DNA from: Tricholomella constricta | Lineage: Eukaryota > Basidiomycota > Agaricomycetes > Agaricales > Lyophyllaceae | Length of the DNA: 64,000 bases | Direction of reading: 5' to 3' | Assembly: GCA_013368375.1 (NCBI GenBank) | Contig: JAACJP010000034.1 | Location: 372,001 to 436,000, forward strand | Part shown: in pieces, positions 21,448-31,954 of the stretch | Layout: each line of letters begins with the position of its first letter | How positions within the stretch are numbered: the first letter of the stretch is position 1 | Notes under the pieces: model-generated | Told to the model about the DNA's origin: nothing | The model's input: the letters and a program-made list of their open reading frames with translations, nothing else | Database searches by the model: none | Translations under genes and position numbers: made by a program

Positions 21448-23461
21448 ATGTCGGTCTTCAATCGAGATTTTGCACCCTCTGCCTCCGCTGCCCAGATTTT
21501 GCGCGACCAAGAGTTGGCGCGTTTATCCGAAGAAGATCGGGCGCGCATCGCGTTCTTGGACATGCCCCGACCCGTCTCCCCTACTCCTTCTCTCCCTGAG
21601 ATCGCCCCGTTCTCCCAGATGGAAGCGTCGGGGCCGTCCCCAGTTCTTCCCCCGTTCCTCCTACGCCCTCCTTCCCTCGACTGGTTATTTGTCTTCCGGT
21701 CCGGGCTCAGCAGATCCGTCGCCCCCGTTCGACCACTCCGGAGGCCCTTTTCGAATCTTCCAGTGATCCCGTGTCGCGTCCGGCAGCGACTTCATTGTCT
21801 TGGGGGCCCCTCTTGACAGATGCGGTTCTGGCGGAGGTGATGCGTACCGCTGTGCGGGTTCCTCCCTCTTTGGCTTGGTGTGAGGCGCACGGACCGGTAA
21901 GTATTGTCTTTCGTTTGCGATCGGGCTGGATCCTTCCGCTGATTCTCTTTTTTGGGCTCTTTGCTAGTGTGATCGGTGTCGGGGTCGTCTTCAGTCTTGC
22001 CGTTTTCAGGAGGTTCGTCTTCGTGGGACCTTGCCCTGCGTCGATTGCCGCGCGGCGCACGCCTTGTGCTTCCTGTCGCTTGACCATGGTCTAGAGGTGG
22101 CATCTAGGGAATTGGCGATCCCCTTGGCGTGGTTGCGGACCCATACCGAAGGTTTTTCCTTCTCCCGCACCGGCGTCGCTATGTCCTTTTCCGCTATCCG
22201 TTGTATCTTGCGTGTGACGTCCCCCTCCTTCGACTCCTCTCTTGTCTCCGTGCCTTCTACGGAGGTCCTTTCCCTTTCCTCTTCTTCTGGGGATGAGGCC
22301 GCCGTTCGCCTTAGCCGTGCTCCGCCTGCGCGTGCTATCTTTCGTGGTACCCGAGGACAGGGTCGAAAATTAGCGTCCGTTGGTCGTGGGGGTATGCGGT
22401 CTGGTCTGCAGGGGTCTAGGGGGTGTCCTTTGCCTCGTTCCCCCTCCCTTTCTCCCACGGCGCCGACTTCTCCTCTTTTGGTTCCTCCTTTGTCGGGCGC
22501 TACGCGTGCGGTGTCCCCCGATACGACCCCTGACGGACCTCTCTTTTTAAAGAGCTCGTCCAATTCAGTTTTGCCATCGCCAGCCCTGCAGTCCTGCCCT
22601 CCCTCCATGTTGCTGTCGTCCCCCCTCGCTACCCCTGCTCCTTCCGTTCCTTCGCCGGAGGCGTTTCTCCATCTCCAGCGTCTCTACGACCAGGAGGTCG
22701 CGCGTGCTCAGGTCCTTTCCTCCCAGGTCGAGCGTCTCGAGGTCGAGGGTGAACGCCACAAAGGTCGTTTTCACGGAGTCCTATCCCAAGTCGCTGACGA
22801 GCGTGAACGCCTTCTTCATCTGCAGGCGCAGACATCGCGTGCCGTGGAGGTCGTCGACGTCGATCGTGACGCTGAGGTTGAGGATCTGCGGATGCAGGTT
22901 GCGGGTCTCGAGGATGAGGTAGCGGGTCTTCAGGAGCACGTCGTCCATCTTCAGGAGGTCCGGGACCATTGGCGTGGTCATGCCTTGGACCTTCGCGTTC
23001 ATGTCGACGGTGAGTTTTTTGATTCGTGTCGTTCCTCTCTCGTTGTCTGAGTTTGTCATAGCCCTTGAACTTGCGCGTACCGCCTTTGCGTCGGACATGT
23101 TTGTCGCCGACGGTGCCTTGCGTCGCGCCCTCGTCGAGATGGAGGTGTCGCCGGCCCGGGATATTGTCGACGCCGCCCATAAGGTCCTGGAGCGGCATTC
23201 GCTCCTCGAGCTCTTCCCCCCTCCCGTCGACCCCGAGGTACTCTTCCCTGCGTTCGATCATTTCCTTGCTTTGCAACTTCGCTCACTCGTGAAGACGCCC
23301 TTGCGGACTTCATGTCTCGATCCCAATTAATCGCCGACGATGAGCAGGATATTGCTTCGATGCGTCCGTTGGAGGGGAAGTTGGATGGGGAGGTCGGGTT
23401 TGGTCGCGGGGAGGGTTCCACTCCGAGCGCGGGTCCGTCCAAACGTCGTCGCATTGACTAG
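21448..23461 (+). CDS. E1 antisense accessory gene: Zn(II)2Cys6-pattern cluster plus coiled coil
   Basis: This gene lies between pol and the 3' LTR and is read opposite to E1. The ATG at 21448 begins MSVFNRDFAPSASAAQIL, followed by a Pro/Ser-rich region. A frame change is needed between about 21640 and 21760, so the first exon may carry an indel. Intron 1 is 21897-21967 (GTAAGT to TTGCTAG). Exon 2 opens exactly on the first Cys of CDRCRGRLQSC, giving the spacing CX2CX6CX12CX2CX6C expected of a Gal4-type zinc cluster. A long Ser/Pro-rich linker follows, then a heptad-rich coiled coil (LQRLYDQEVARAQVLSSQVE through LQEHVVHLQEV). Intron 2 is 23010-23061. The end is provisional: one frame finishes with a basic KRRRID at 23461. 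DNA binding and dimerisation are inferred from family patterns. The role for the transposon is unknown. Confidence 0.6.
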
Positions 23462-23681
23462 TCGGTCTTCTTGGTGGTGTCTAGGACCTTCTTTGCTTTC
23501 TTTTTGTTGAATATTTACATCTGAAGTTCGTTAATTCTTTTTCCTTGGTGTTTTCTTTTTCTTGTAGTGTCGTTGTCACGGTGTTCGAAATACATTTGGT
23601 GATAGAAATCGTTTTCTTGAAGGGGTTTTTCATAAATTTTGTGAAGTGCGTGAATTTCGTCGGATTCTAGATTGTGGGGTC

Positions 23682-26600
23682 TCATGGTTTCCTTGGGAAT
23701 AGACGATGGAATTCGAGGGCCATGTCTTTTGCTCCCTCTATGTTTCCTGCTGGTTCCCATGTGTCGTCCTCAGGGCCATATCCTTCCCATCGTACCAAGT
23801 AGAGCACGTGTTTCCCTCATGTTCGGGAGTCTAGGATTCGTTCTACTTCGTAGTGCTCCTCGCCCTTGATTTCGATTGTCTGCGGAGGTGGCTTTGATCG
23901 TCCTGGGAAGTTCTCGTGTTCGTGTTTTTCGAGTAACTTGACGTGGAACACATTGTGAATTCCCTTCAGTGTCGGAGGTAGTTCCAGTCGATACGCGTGG
24001 CTGGAGATCTTCTGTAGGATTTTGAAGGGGCCCAGTCTCCGGTGGTCCAGCTTTTTGGAGGGGCGTTTCGTTTTGATGTTCCGGCAATCAAGCCATACCT
24101 CCGTTCCTACGGCCCAATCTGGTGTAGGGTCCCGTTTCTTGTCCGCGAATCGTTTGTAGGCTTCGTTTGCGATCTCTATCTCTTGGCGGAGGTAGTCCTG
24201 GAGGGTCCGGAGGTCTACGGCTACCTCCTGGGCTTCCTTTGCCGGTATGTCTTTTATAGAGATTGTCAGGCGGGGGTGATAACCCTTGTTCGCAAAGAAA
24301 GGAGAGACTCCCGTGGTCGAATGGGTCATATTGTTATACGTGAATTCCGCCAGTGGGAGCTGTGTTCGCCAGTTGGTCTGGAAGTAGTTCACGTATATCC
24401 GGAGGTACTGTTCCAGTGTCTGATTTACTCGTTCCGTCTGGCCGTCGGTCTCCGGGTGATACGCGGTCGAAAGGTTCGATTTAATGTCCAGGGCTTTACA
24501 CAGCGAGCTCCAGAAACAGGAGACGAAGAGGGTGCCCCTGTCCGATATGATGTCGTCGGGCAGTCCGTGCTTGGAGAAGACATGTTCCAAGGATAGTTGA
24601 GCAAGTTCCTTTGCTGTGTCCGTTGTGTGACAGGGTATGAAGATGCCTTGCTTGGTGAGGCGGCATACTACGACCAGTATGGCGTCGTACCCATCCGATT
24701 CCGGTAGTTCTACAATGTGGACCATGGATATGGAGGCCCACGCCCTTCGCCCAATCTGGAGTGGTTTCAATAGTCCATATGGGCTATGGCGTGGGACCTT
24801 CGCTCTTTTACAGGTATAACAGCTTCGGACGTATCGAGTGACCTCCTTCCGTAATCCGGGCCAGAAATAAGTCCTCATGATGAGTTGTGTGGTCTTTCTG
24901 ATCCCTGGATGTCCGCGCAGTTTGTGATCGTGATGTTGCTGCAGGATGTCGAGGCATAATCTGGAATGGTCCGGTACGTAGATTCTTCCGTCGCGAAGGA
25001 GTAGTTTGTGATCATCGGATAGGGAGAACGCGGAGGTCTCATCTCCGGGTCTGGGTGCATGTCTCTCGAAGAATTCGTCTCGGGGTGTGTTCCGGATGTT
25101 GTTTAGTAGGAGCTCCTCGTTCAGTATTAGGGCCGCGTTCAATCGTTCGGGGGGTAAAATGATGCGGTTGTTGAACGAATTATGATCCTGTTCGAACCCT
25201 TTCTTGGGATACACGTCTGGCCGTCGCGTGAGGGCATCTGGTTTCGCTCCTAATCTTCCGGGTCTGTAGTTTATTTGGAAGTCGAAGTTTGCCAGGCATT
25301 CCGACCATCGTGCTTGTCTGCGACTGAGTTGCTTGGTCGTAGAGAAATACTGTAGGTTGTTGTGGTCAGAGTACACTTGAATGCGGTGGGGAGATCCCTC
25401 TAGGTAGGCCCTCCATTGCTTAAACGCTTCCACGATTGCTAGGAGCTCCTTGTCATAGATGTCGTAGTTGAGCTCCGCGTCTATCATAGTTCTCGCGTAG
25501 AAGGCGACAGGACGTAAGTCTTGTGATGTCTCGTCAAATTGGGAGATGATCCCCGCTATGGCGAAGTCGGAAGCGTCGCACTCTAATATCACCGGTAGTT
25601 GAGGATCGAAGTGTCGTAGGATGGGTGCGGAGGAGAATGCTTTCTTCAATAGCTCGAAGACTCCTTCGCATTCGAAATCCCATTTCCAGATTGTGTCCTT
25701 TTGCGTGAGTTTGTTTAACCTCTTCGTTATGCCCGAGTAATTGTCGATAAACCGCCGATAGAAGTTTGCAAAGCCTAGGAAAGATTGGAGTTCCTTGACC
25801 TTCGTCGGTCTAGGCCACTTCCGGATCGCGTCGACTTTTCCTGGATCCATCTTTACTCCGCCAGGGGATACGATGACGCCTAGGTATTCGATCTCCGTAG
25901 TGTGAAACGTGCATTTCTCCGGTTTCGCATGAAGGTTGTGTTTCCGGAGCCTCTCGAGGACCTTCCAAACGTGTCCGTGATGTTCCTCTAAGGTCTCCGA
26001 GAAAACCAGAATGTCGTCGAGATAGATCACTACGAACACGTCGTTCATGTCGTGGAAGATGTCGTTCATGAAGTGTTGGAATGTCGCGGGTGAGTTTGTC
26101 ATGCCGAAAGGCATTACCAGGTATTCGAAAAGTCCATAACGAGTGCGGAAGGCTGTCTTCCATTCGTGTCCCGGAGCTATACGGACGTTGTTGTAGCCCA
26201 CTCGGAGGTCGATCTTCGAGTATACTTTCGCTTTTTGAAGTCGGTCTATGAGGTCTCCGATCAGAGGTAGAGGGTAACGGTTCTTCTTGGTGATCCGATT
26301 TAATCCTCTATAGTCCACGCATAGCCGGAGTGATCCGTCCTTCTTCTTTGCGAACAGTACCGGAGCTCCCGCTGACGAACTCGAAGGTCGGATGAACCCT
26401 TTTCCAAGCATCTCATCGATGTAATCCTTCAATGCTTTCAACTCCAGTTCGGACATGTTGTATATCTTTCCGAAGGGAGGGGTAGTGTTTTCGTCGAGTT
26501 CCACTGTGTGATCGTAAGGTCGGTGTGGGGGGATGGTTTTTGCTTCACCCGCTGAGAATACGTCTTCGAAGTCCCTGTACTCCGGAGGTATGACTTCCTC

Positions 26601-26960
26601 GAAGATTTCCTTTTCTGTCTTTGGTTGCTTGGGTTCATCGTCGGAGGTGTTATTGGCATGGAGGTGTTCTTCCTTTTCAGTGGGGGAGATGTGTAGTTGG
26701 AACGCTGTGGCTCTGTCCCTGATGAGGTTTGCGAATGGCGCCGCTCTAATCAGGCGGATGTTTTGTGTTTCGACATCCTCTTCTCCCTCTCCGGTTTCGT
26801 CTTCGACCTCCGTTTCCGGGTTGGCTTCATCTTCTTCCCGTGTTTCTGTCGTTGGGGATGTTGCGGATTTCCGTTTGGGGTGGGGTTTGAATTTGGACCT
26901 CGGAATGTTTGGAGGGAAATAGTTTCGGTGGAGGTGGTTTTCGGGTGCTTTTCCGTCCCG
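23682..26960 (-). pseudogene. E1 pol: reverse transcriptase, RNase H, integrase, chromodomain
   Basis: A frame without stops runs from 26960 to 23820. RT motifs include LRLCVDYRGLN, YSKIDLRVGYNNVRI, FGMTNSPATFQ and YLDDILVFS. RNase H follows (LECDASDFAIAG, YDKELLAIVEAF, VYSDHNNLQYF). The integrase has its zinc motif (HGHPGIRKT-type His and CYTCKRAK), ISDRGTLFVS and ETDGQTERVNQ with the catalytic Glu. The C-terminus shows VERILDSR, then a TGA at 23817-23819, then in the same frame [19 protein letters not shown], which is a chromodomain. So the chromodomain is split by a nonsense codon, with the natural end at 23682. This puts E1 in the chromovirus group of Ty3/gypsy elements, whose chromodomain steers integration. 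The upstream protease lies in a different frame. Confidence 0.85.
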
Positions 26961-27210
26961 TTACCTCCTCTGGCGACTCGGTTGTTCGGTGTTGGTACTT
27001 CCTCCTGGGTTCGTTGGTGTTTGGGCGGGTGTCTTCCTCCTTCATGTTGTCGCTGGGGTGTCGTTCTGATCGTTTTCGTCGTCCAGGAGGTCCCTGAGGA
27101 GGGTGTTGTTTCTACCGAAAGGGGGTTGGCTGGTTTCGGAGCTTCGACGTCTTCCTCCTCCTCAAGGGTCACGGTTCCCCATTGCGTCTTCTGGGAAAGC
27201 GATATCGCGG

Positions 27211-28127
27211 CTAGTTCTGCCCTTGTTCCATGGTCATGGACATTTCCCGCCAGTCAATGTCCGGATTTGCTTCCCGTAACCAAGGTAATCCGAGCACTAA
27301 TGGTGTGGCTGGATGTAATTGTGTTATGAGGAGGTCGACCTTATACTCTAGTCCGTTCTCGAGTTTGATTGTTTCGGGACTATGGTGTGAAATGGCTCCG
27401 CCTCCGCTGGGGTTTCCGTCGAACAGTTGTAGGGTCATGGGGTTGGCGAGAGGTTCCGGCTTCGTACACGAGGATTTTGTTATGAAGTTGCCCGCCGCCC
27501 CACTATCAATAAGTGCCCGTAGACGCGTTGCAGATCCCTCCAACTGTACTTCCATCGTGAAGGAGCGAGCGACCGCGAGGGTAAGCGTTGAGCTCCTGTG
27601 CCTGTTGTTGTTGGAGCGACTTCCTTTTTCCTTCGGAGGTCCGGTAGTGATCCTTCGATTTTGCCGTTTGACCCCCGTCGTAGCGTGATGCAGAGGTCTT
27701 TCCAATTTATGTGGGGATTGACCTCCTTCAGCCATGATAGTCCCAGTACTATCGTCGCTGTCTCGTGGAGTTTCGTTATGAGGAATCTTATCCTCTGAGT
27801 AGTGCCGTCACTGAATTTGACGTCGTTGGTGGTATAGTGTGTGATTTTGCCTGATGCGGAGAGTTCTCCGTCGAATAGGCAGAGGTTTATTGGGGGGTTG
27901 AGCTCCTCAAGGTGGAGCCCACGTGATGTCGCCATGACGGAGTCCATGAAGTTGTCGGTAGCTCCGCTGTCGATGAGCGTGTTTTCGGGGTCTTCTCCTC
28001 CTCCGTTTGGCGTGAGGTGTATTAGGAATGCCAGTGACGAATGGGAGGAGAGTGTTACAGTGCGGGTGTCCGTTGTCGATAATGCCGTTGCGCGTAGTTT
28101 AGTGTCAAGGCCCGGTTTCAGATCTTC
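27211..28127 (-). pseudogene. E1 protease region with two tandem retropepsin-like domains
   Basis: Reading minus, the first domain has LIDSGATDNFMDS (about 27985-27940) and later TIVLGLSWLKEVNPHINW. The second has LIDSGAAGNFITKS (about 27530-27480) and later PLVLGLPWLREANPDIDW. Both carry the active-site Asp-Ser-Gly and the ILG-like flap-following motif of aspartic retroviral-type proteases. The two domains are in different frames, so at least one indel lies between them near 27650, and the second stops at 27211 before pol. Across the E2 insertion the first domain continues from a frame that overlaps the gag end by -1. Only one retropepsin is usual. Confidence 0.7.
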
Positions 28128-28131
28128 GCGA
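28128..28131. repeat. E2 target-site duplication, left (GCGA)
   Basis: GCGA directly precedes the TGATGAGC start of the E2 5' LTR. The same GCGA follows the 3' LTR at 41285-41288. Confidence 0.75.
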
Positions 28132-29165
28132 TGATGAGCACCGTCCCGCGCTGTACACAGAACCTGCCCATAATACGGACATCAACCGCTGCGCCACGAC
28201 GAACACGGTCCCAGATGCGACCAAAGCGCCGAACCGACCGACCGACAATACGACCGACCGACCGACAATACGACCAAACGACCGACGCACCGACCAAGAA
28301 ACAGAGTAACTTGAAACGCCAACTCTCCTCTTTGGGCGCACGGAGCACGGAACGCCGTATAACCTGCCAACGACCGCGCACGTTTGTATACCAAGGTCTC
28401 AACCCGGCAACAACCAAACCCGATTGGAAATTATCGACGGAAACACCTTGCCCAGCCATTCGCAGAGAGGATCCGGCCGCACCACGGAGTTCCGCACCCA
28501 AGAGCCACTACCGATCGCAAATCCACTACCGATCATACATCCGACCCGACACCGCGGGCCGATCAAAAGCCCCTTTGCCGAGCCAAAGAGCGCCACACTC
28601 TCTAAAAAGTGTTGCGTGGTACCAAGCTTGGCGTCGCTTCTCCCGATAAACCAGTAAAACACCTGCCTCACCGGCTCGCGAGAGGCGAGTCGGTCGCATA
28701 GTATAAAAACATACCCATGTACTACCTACTTCCCCCAGTGAATTACAGCCCGTATTTTCCCTCACCCTCAGAGTTAATAGCTCAAAACTGTCGTCTCTGT
28801 CGTCTCTGCATTGTTCTCATCGTATAAACCGTCGCCACCGTCGTAAACCTCGTAACCGCCGTCTCTGTCGTCTCGTAACCATCGCCCGAACCCGTGAGTT
28901 CTCCATATTCGTCTCGTTCGTCTCGTTGTCGCACAACCGACACAAAAGTCGTGCTACCGACCCGTTCCACCTGTGAACGATCATATTCTATCGCATCGCC
29001 GTCGGTTCGACTAATTACAAGTCGGATCGTCTTTACTTTCACCGAACCACCACTTTCAAACCCTGCACACTCGCGTGTTTGGGAACTTTTAACACTTCTC
29101 GCCCCCCATAGTTGTTAGTTGTTTTGTTGTTGTGCACAGCACCTACAGGCCTTCTAGCTCTATCA
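28132..29165 (+). repeat. E2 5' LTR
   Basis: 1034 bp, beginning TGATGAGCACC and ending CTAGCTCTATCA (TGAT...ATCA). It contains a C-rich tetramer tract (CCGACCGACCGACAATACGA near 28235-28275), a TATA box TATAAAA at 28702-28708 and a downstream GTCGTC-rich region. It aligns without gaps with 40251-41284. Confidence 0.88.
28702..28708 (+). promoter_or_regulatory. TATA box in the E2 5' LTR
   Basis: TATAAAA in the context ATAGTATAAAAACATACC, about 460 bp before the LTR end. The same site is at 40821-40827 in the 3' LTR. It is the likely core promoter for the genomic RNA. Confidence 0.55.
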
Positions 29166-29168
29166 TTC

Positions 29169-29186
29169 TGGAGCCCACCGCGAGGG
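29169..29186 (+). other. Candidate primer-binding site of E2
   Basis: Three bases after the LTR lies TGGAGCCCACCGCGAGGG. It starts with TGG, the complement of a tRNA CCA end, as expected for minus-strand priming. The tRNA was not identified. Confidence 0.5.
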
Positions 29187-29650
29187 TTTTAAAAGCCACC
29201 GCCGAACACGCAGCTTCATTCCTCTTGTTCATAAAAACCTACGACTCGTCGACCATTCCGCCCGCAACCCGACAAGAAGCTAAAGCCCGAACCCTCCGTG
29301 CCGAAATTCGTGCTGCCTTCGGACAAGCCGACACCGACTCAGAATCGCTCTCCCCGCTCTTCCGCTCAGTAACACCACACCGCGCAATCCATAACAACCT
29401 CAGCCCGCTCTTCTATATCCCTTCGTCAACGCTACCGTCACCTACCCCGACCGATCAACCACCGTTCTCCGAACCAACCGCTCAAACCGACCTAGATTTC
29501 GACCCCTTTGCGTCGGAACCGCCTACTACCGATCCAGGAGTAGAATTTAGACTCCCATCTCTATCGCCCGCGACCCCAGAAACCTCAGATTCTTATTCGC
29601 CGTCGTATTCCCCCTCTCCGACCCCTCTCCCAAAAACAACACCATCAATC

Positions 29651-31954
29651 ATGGCACAACCACCGATTATTGCAAAACCGATGCCCTCGCGCGGACAAAG
29701 CTCGGCACCGACGTTCGCGCCCGAACGCGCGCGCGAACTGCGACGATATTTCTCGGACTTGAATCATCTCTTCATCGAGTGTAACGTAGTAGACGAACAG
29801 GAGAAGAAAATGCACGCTACGCGATACACCGACATCGATACCGCTGACCTGTGGGAGCAACTTGACGAGTTCGCAGCCAGTACCACATATGACGACTGGC
29901 GAAAAGCGATAATGGCGCTCTATCCAGGCGCGAGCGAAGAAAGGAAATATTCAATGGCCGACCTCGACCACCTGCTCAGGGAACGACACCGACTCGGGAT
30001 CCAGTCGAATAGCGATCTCGGGGAATATTACCGACAGTTCCTTTCGGTTACCCAATTCCTTGTCAGCAAAAACCGACTATCGATAAACGAACGCGACCGT
30101 CAATTCCGTCGCGCGTTCCAGCCCGACCTATGGGCAAAGATCCATCGTAGACTCGAGATCCTAAACCCGAACCACCATCCCGATGACCCCTATGCCACCA
30201 AAACGGTTCGCGCCGCAGCCGAACATATTTTACACGGGACAAGCGCCGTCCAGCGACAGGAAGAGCCACCGCGCGCACCCCCACAAGTTACGATAGCACC
30301 GAGCGGGTCGTTAACGGGCGCGACCAAGTCGCCTAACACAGGACAACCTCTCAAACTAGAGGAACTCCATGAAAGAATTCACCTCTTGGAACAACATATC
30401 CTACGTCTAGGACAAGACAAAGGAGGCAACGGCGGCCGACCGAACCAGTCACCTAACGACAACTGCCTCTTTTGCGGTGGCGAAGGACATTATATCTCCA
30501 GCTGTCCCGTACATCAAGCATACGCGGGAGAAGGACGCTGCCGCAGGACCGACGACAACAAGATAGGCCTGCCAAGTGGTGCGCGCATACCAGCGGGGAC
30601 CCCAGGTCGATACATAAAAGACAAACTGGACGAATGGCACAGGCGCAACCCCGGCCAACTGGCGACAGGACAGCTATCGGCAAACGCGAACCCGACCGAA
30701 AGCATGATGTTAGAGATACTACAATTTAACGACGTCACCGACCATGGCCTAAAAATCGAAGACCGCATGATTGTGTTAGAACGAGAACTCAACACGCTCC
30801 GCGCACGGAAGGAAGTGTTTGACGGCGTGGAGCTTATTAGTCGTGCACCTCAAAGGCGACCTGTCACGATCGAAACCGTTCAAGACCCCGACCAACCAGG
30901 GGTCGCACCGACCAACAAACCTGCACCCGCGTCGCAGCCTGCCCAAGACGCGACGGAAGGCAGAGCCAAGGCGCCCCCGCTACCATCCAACATACCGCTG
31001 ATCCCTAGTACTAAGGCCGACGTCACAGTCAATGCAAACGACCAGACCCCGGTGCACCCTTTCTCTAACATCCCTGAGAACCGTTACCTCCCTCCGACCA
31101 CGAGAAACTTAGCCGCTATAGAGAAGGCGAAAACCGACAGTGCGTACCGCACCCAAGCGCCCATCACAGACCCGGCCAAATCAACGACTCTGTTCGAACG
31201 CGCGCTCGACGCCACCATACCAGTTACAGTTCGTGAACTCTGCGGAGTAGCCCCAGAGGTTCGCGGAAAGTTTAGGGAAGCTAATACACCGAGACGCATC
31301 GTCGCCAGCAACCTCGCAACTGTGTATCAAGAAGTCCCCACGTCGGCGTTTATCGAGGAACTCGACGCGCTCCCCTGCGAATCCAACAGCGACAACGCGA
31401 CGCCACCGCCCGGAGCACTAGTCACCGGCGACATCTACGACACGTATTACCAGACCCTACTACCCGGCGAACACCCGGACCGATTGATCGTCGCAATGGA
31501 ATCGCACGCGCTCAGATCGATCATGATAATGGTCGACGCAAGGGAACAGATAGAAAGCATCGTCGACAGCGGATGTCAAATCATCGCAATGTCGGAAGAA
31601 GTTTGCCATGGACTGGGAGTCAAATACGACCCGACTATCGTTCTCCAGATGCAATCAGCGAACGGAACAACCGACCCGTCGCTCGGTCTAGCAAGAAACG
31701 TACCCTGTACGATAGGCGACGTTACGCTCTACCTCCAGATGCACGTCATTCGCAACCCCGCATACGATATACTCCTCGGCCGTCCGTTCGACGTACTTAC
31801 TTGTTCTAACGTAAAGACAAGATCCGCCGACGATACGATCATAACCATCACCGACCCAAACACTCGAGAGGTCATCGCAATACCGACCTTCGCGCGCGGG
31901 CAGCGTCGCCGCCCCAAGACCGACGTAAATTTTCGTATACTCTCGAGGAAATAA
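29651..31954 (+). CDS. E2 Gag-protease polyprotein
   Basis: The first ATG in this frame is at 29651 (context ATCATGG), although the frame is open without any ATG from about 29132 inside the LTR. The first part (MAQPPIIAKPMPSRG, then RARELRRYFSDLNHLF and LPxAxEERKYSMADLDHLL-like helices) is the capsid-like Gag region. A CCHC zinc knuckle follows at CLFCGGEGHYISSC. After a Pro-rich linker the aspartic protease is seen as IVDSGCQIIAMSEE with the catalytic Asp and AYDILLGRPFD near the end. The frame stops at 31952-31954, just past a -1 slippery site, so the product is either Gag-protease alone or a Gag-protease-Pol fusion. No inactivating change was seen. Confidence 0.82.
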   Translation: MAQPPIIAKPMPSRGQSSAPTFAPERARELRRYFSDLNHLFIECNVVDEQEKKMHATRYTDIDTADLWEQLDEFAASTTYDDWRKAIMALYPGASEERKYSMADLDHLLRERHRLGIQSNSDLGEYYRQFLSVTQFLVSKNRLSINERDRQFRRAFQPDLWAKIHRRLEILNPNHHPDDPYATKTVRAAAEHILHGTSAVQRQEEPPRAPPQVTIAPSGSLTGATKSPNTGQPLKLEELHERIHLLEQHILRLGQDKGGNGGRPNQSPNDNCLFCGGEGHYISSCPVHQAYAGEGRCRRTDDNKIGLPSGARIPAGTPGRYIKDKLDEWHRRNPGQLATGQLSANANPTESMMLEILQFNDVTDHGLKIEDRMIVLERELNTLRARKEVFDGVELISRAPQRRPVTIETVQDPDQPGVAPTNKPAPASQPAQDATEGRAKAPPLPSNIPLIPSTKADVTVNANDQTPVHPFSNIPENRYLPPTTRNLAAIEKAKTDSAYRTQAPITDPAKSTTLFERALDATIPVTVRELCGVAPEVRGKFREANTPRRIVASNLATVYQEVPTSAFIEELDALPCESNSDNATPPPGALVTGDIYDTYYQTLLPGEHPDRLIVAMESHALRSIMIMVDAREQIESIVDSGCQIIAMSEEVCHGLGVKYDPTIVLQMQSANGTTDPSLGLARNVPCTIGDVTLYLQMHVIRNPAYDILLGRPFDVLTCSNVKTRSADDTIITITDPNTREVIAIPTFARGQRRRPKTDVNFRILSRK

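Noticed and set aside
26533..27688. Plus-strand frames opposite E1 pol and protease
   Set aside because: Antisense shadows of pol and protease without domains. Unlike the 21.4-23.5 kb gene, they show no splice logic, zinc cluster or coiled coil.
28131..28765. Open frames within the E2 LTRs, duplicated at 40250-40884
   Set aside because: They come from the repeated CCGACC/ACGACC composition and are identical in both LTRs simply because the LTRs are identical. No motif.
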